Under the pieces are notes generated by a model, which worked only from the letters and a program-made list of their open reading frames with translations, did not search any database and was not told where the DNA came from. Below, in pieces: positions 5,876 to 6,547 of a DNA stretch of 6,547 bases (its first letter is position 1; each line of letters begins with the position of its first letter). A program made the translations under genes and the position numbers. This DNA is from Sporomusa sp. (GTDB lineage: Bacteria > Bacillota_C > Negativicutes > Sporomusales > Sporomusaceae), in NCBI GenBank assembly GCA_029256645.1, contig JAQSXM010000198.1, positions 1 to 6,547 on the forward strand. Reading direction: 5' to 3'.

Positions 5876-6414
5876 CCCATGAAATAATCATGGCGGGTTT
5901 TGGCGGGCAAGGCGTAATGCTTATGGGCCAACTATTAACCTATGCCGGTATGATTGATAACAAGCAAGTATCATGGATTCCATCATATGGACCTGAGATG
6001 AGGGGTGGTACAGCAAACTGCTCAGTGATTATTTCTGGTGAACCTATTGGTGCACCGATTGTTTCTGAGCCTAACCTGGTTATTGCCATGAATTTACCAT
6101 CACTTGATAAATTTGAACCACAGCTACAATCAGGCGGCATACTTATTATCAATAGTTCACTCATTGAACGGGGGGCAGACCGTACCGACGTTACAGCTTA
6201 CCAGGTCCCAGCCAATGAGATCGCCGCTGAAATTGGCAACACTAAAACAGCCAATATGGTTATGCTCGGTGCGATCATTGGTGCAGCTGAAGTAGTATCA
6301 ACTGATGCTGTGTTGAAGGCCTTTGCCAAAATGTTTGCTAAAAAGCCGGAACTAGTGGCAATTAACGAAATCGCTATCCGTCGTGGTATAAAATATATAA
6401 AAGACGGCAACTAG
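5872..6414 (+). CDS. korC: 2-oxoacid:ferredoxin oxidoreductase, gamma subunit
   Basis: The gamma subunit, 180 residues, belongs to the pyruvate/ketoisovalerate oxidoreductase catalytic-domain family and completes the alpha-beta-gamma-delta complex. The N-terminal GFGGQGV (9-15) and YGPEMRGG (39-46) are the family signatures, and a C-terminal MVMLGAIIGA helix is also typical. The start ATG overlaps the korB stop by four bases, and GGAGGGGG (5857-5864) lies seven bases upstream inside korB. The gene ends at the TAG at 6412, within a tandem octamer, 13 bases before the main terminator stem. In this cluster the gamma subunit is last, in the order D-A-B-C. VorC or IorB-like names are possible; the operon excludes the two-subunit indolepyruvate enzyme. 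Confidence 0.92.
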   Translation: MTHEIIMAGFGGQGVMLMGQLLTYAGMIDNKQVSWIPSYGPEMRGGTANCSVIISGEPIGAPIVSEPNLVIAMNLPSLDKFEPQLQSGGILIINSSLIERGADRTDVTAYQVPANEIAAEIGNTKTANMVMLGAIIGAAEVVSTDAVLKAFAKMFAKKPELVAINEIAIRRGIKYIKDGN

Positions 6415-6426
6415 ACTACTAGACTA
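6411..6426. repeat. Tandem duplication of an octamer over the korC stop codon
   Basis: CTAGACTA occurs twice in direct succession, at 6411-6418 and 6419-6426. The first copy contains the TAG stop codon of korC, and the second contains another TAG out of frame. It is probably a replication-slippage duplication and does not change the protein. Confidence 0.55.
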
Positions 6427-6427
6427 T

Positions 6428-6465
6428 AGGAACTGCCTGGAGATAACTAGGCAGTTCTTTATTTG
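6428..6465 (+). terminator. Rho-independent terminator of the korDABC operon
   Basis: A 13-pair stem is formed by 6428-6440 and 6447-6459, including two G-T wobbles, around the six-base loop AGATAA. The core AACTGCCT/AGGCAGTT is perfect. The stem runs into a T-rich tail (TTCTTTATTT). It sits 13 bases after the korC stop codon and closes the operon. Confidence 0.85.
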
Positions 6466-6489
6466 AGAATTAATTTACAAAATTAAGGG

Positions 6490-6519
6490 GAAGGATTTTT
6501 AGATGAAAGTAGCGAACTT
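6490..6519 (+). promoter_or_regulatory. Sigma-H-like promoter motif near the window end
   Basis: GAAGGATTT (6490-6498), a 12-base spacer and AGCGAACTT (6511-6519) resemble the sigma-H consensus, with one mismatch (GAAC for GAAT). It is similar to the motif upstream of the aminotransferase gene. It would serve a gene beyond the window. Within it lies an ATG (6503) with a good upstream purine tract, but that frame closes after seven codons, so I read the stretch as regulatory rather than coding. Confidence 0.35.
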
Positions 6520-6547
6520 TTATTAAATATTCAATTATCGTTAGCGC

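Overview
The window reads as chromosomal DNA of a strictly anaerobic, low-to-mid GC, Firmicutes-type bacterium. The evidence is strong AAGGAGG-type ribosome binding sites, compact same-strand operons, ferredoxin-linked 2-oxoacid oxidation, a PduL-type phosphotransacylase and a promoter matching the sigma-H consensus of endospore formers. A member of the Negativicutes/Sporomusaceae or a related clostridial group is my best guess. It rests on gene content and style, because no rRNA or other phylogenetic marker is present.

Layout, all genes on the + strand. Bases 1-181 are non-coding and hold a hairpin-rich, repeat-like element (about 34-113), a 10-bp perfect palindrome and the RBS of the first gene. 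Bases 182-1471 encode an MTA/SAH deaminase (mtaD type). Bases 1472-1582 carry a sigma-H-like promoter. It drives a PLP aminotransferase of the LL-diaminopimelate aminotransferase-like group (1583-2749), followed after 19 bases by a small ASCH/PUA-like protein (2769-3116). An extended -10 promoter then precedes pduL (3157-3729), which ends in a hairpin terminator candidate. A four-gene operon follows: korD (ferredoxin-like, GTG start at 3829), korA (4050-5120), korB (5123-5875) and korC (5872-6414). Together they encode a complete four-subunit 2-oxoacid:ferredoxin oxidoreductase, closed by a strong intrinsic terminator (6428-6465). The last 82 bases contain a second sigma-H-like motif and no convincing gene.

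Functionally, the genes can be linked, by inference. The aminotransferase could supply a 2-oxoacid. The Kor/Vor complex would oxidise a 2-oxoacid to acyl-CoA plus reduced ferredoxin. PduL would convert acyl-CoA to acyl-phosphate for ATP formation by an acyl kinase, which is not in this window. MtaD belongs to the S-adenosylmethionine by-product cycle. No step of this combined route is proven by the sequence, and the oxoacid specificity of the Kor/Vor complex cannot be read from it. I see no CRISPR array, tRNA, rRNA, transposase or phage gene. The less usual items are the hairpin element, the ASCH-like gene beside the aminotransferase, the sigma-H motifs and the overlapping terminator and promoter before korD.
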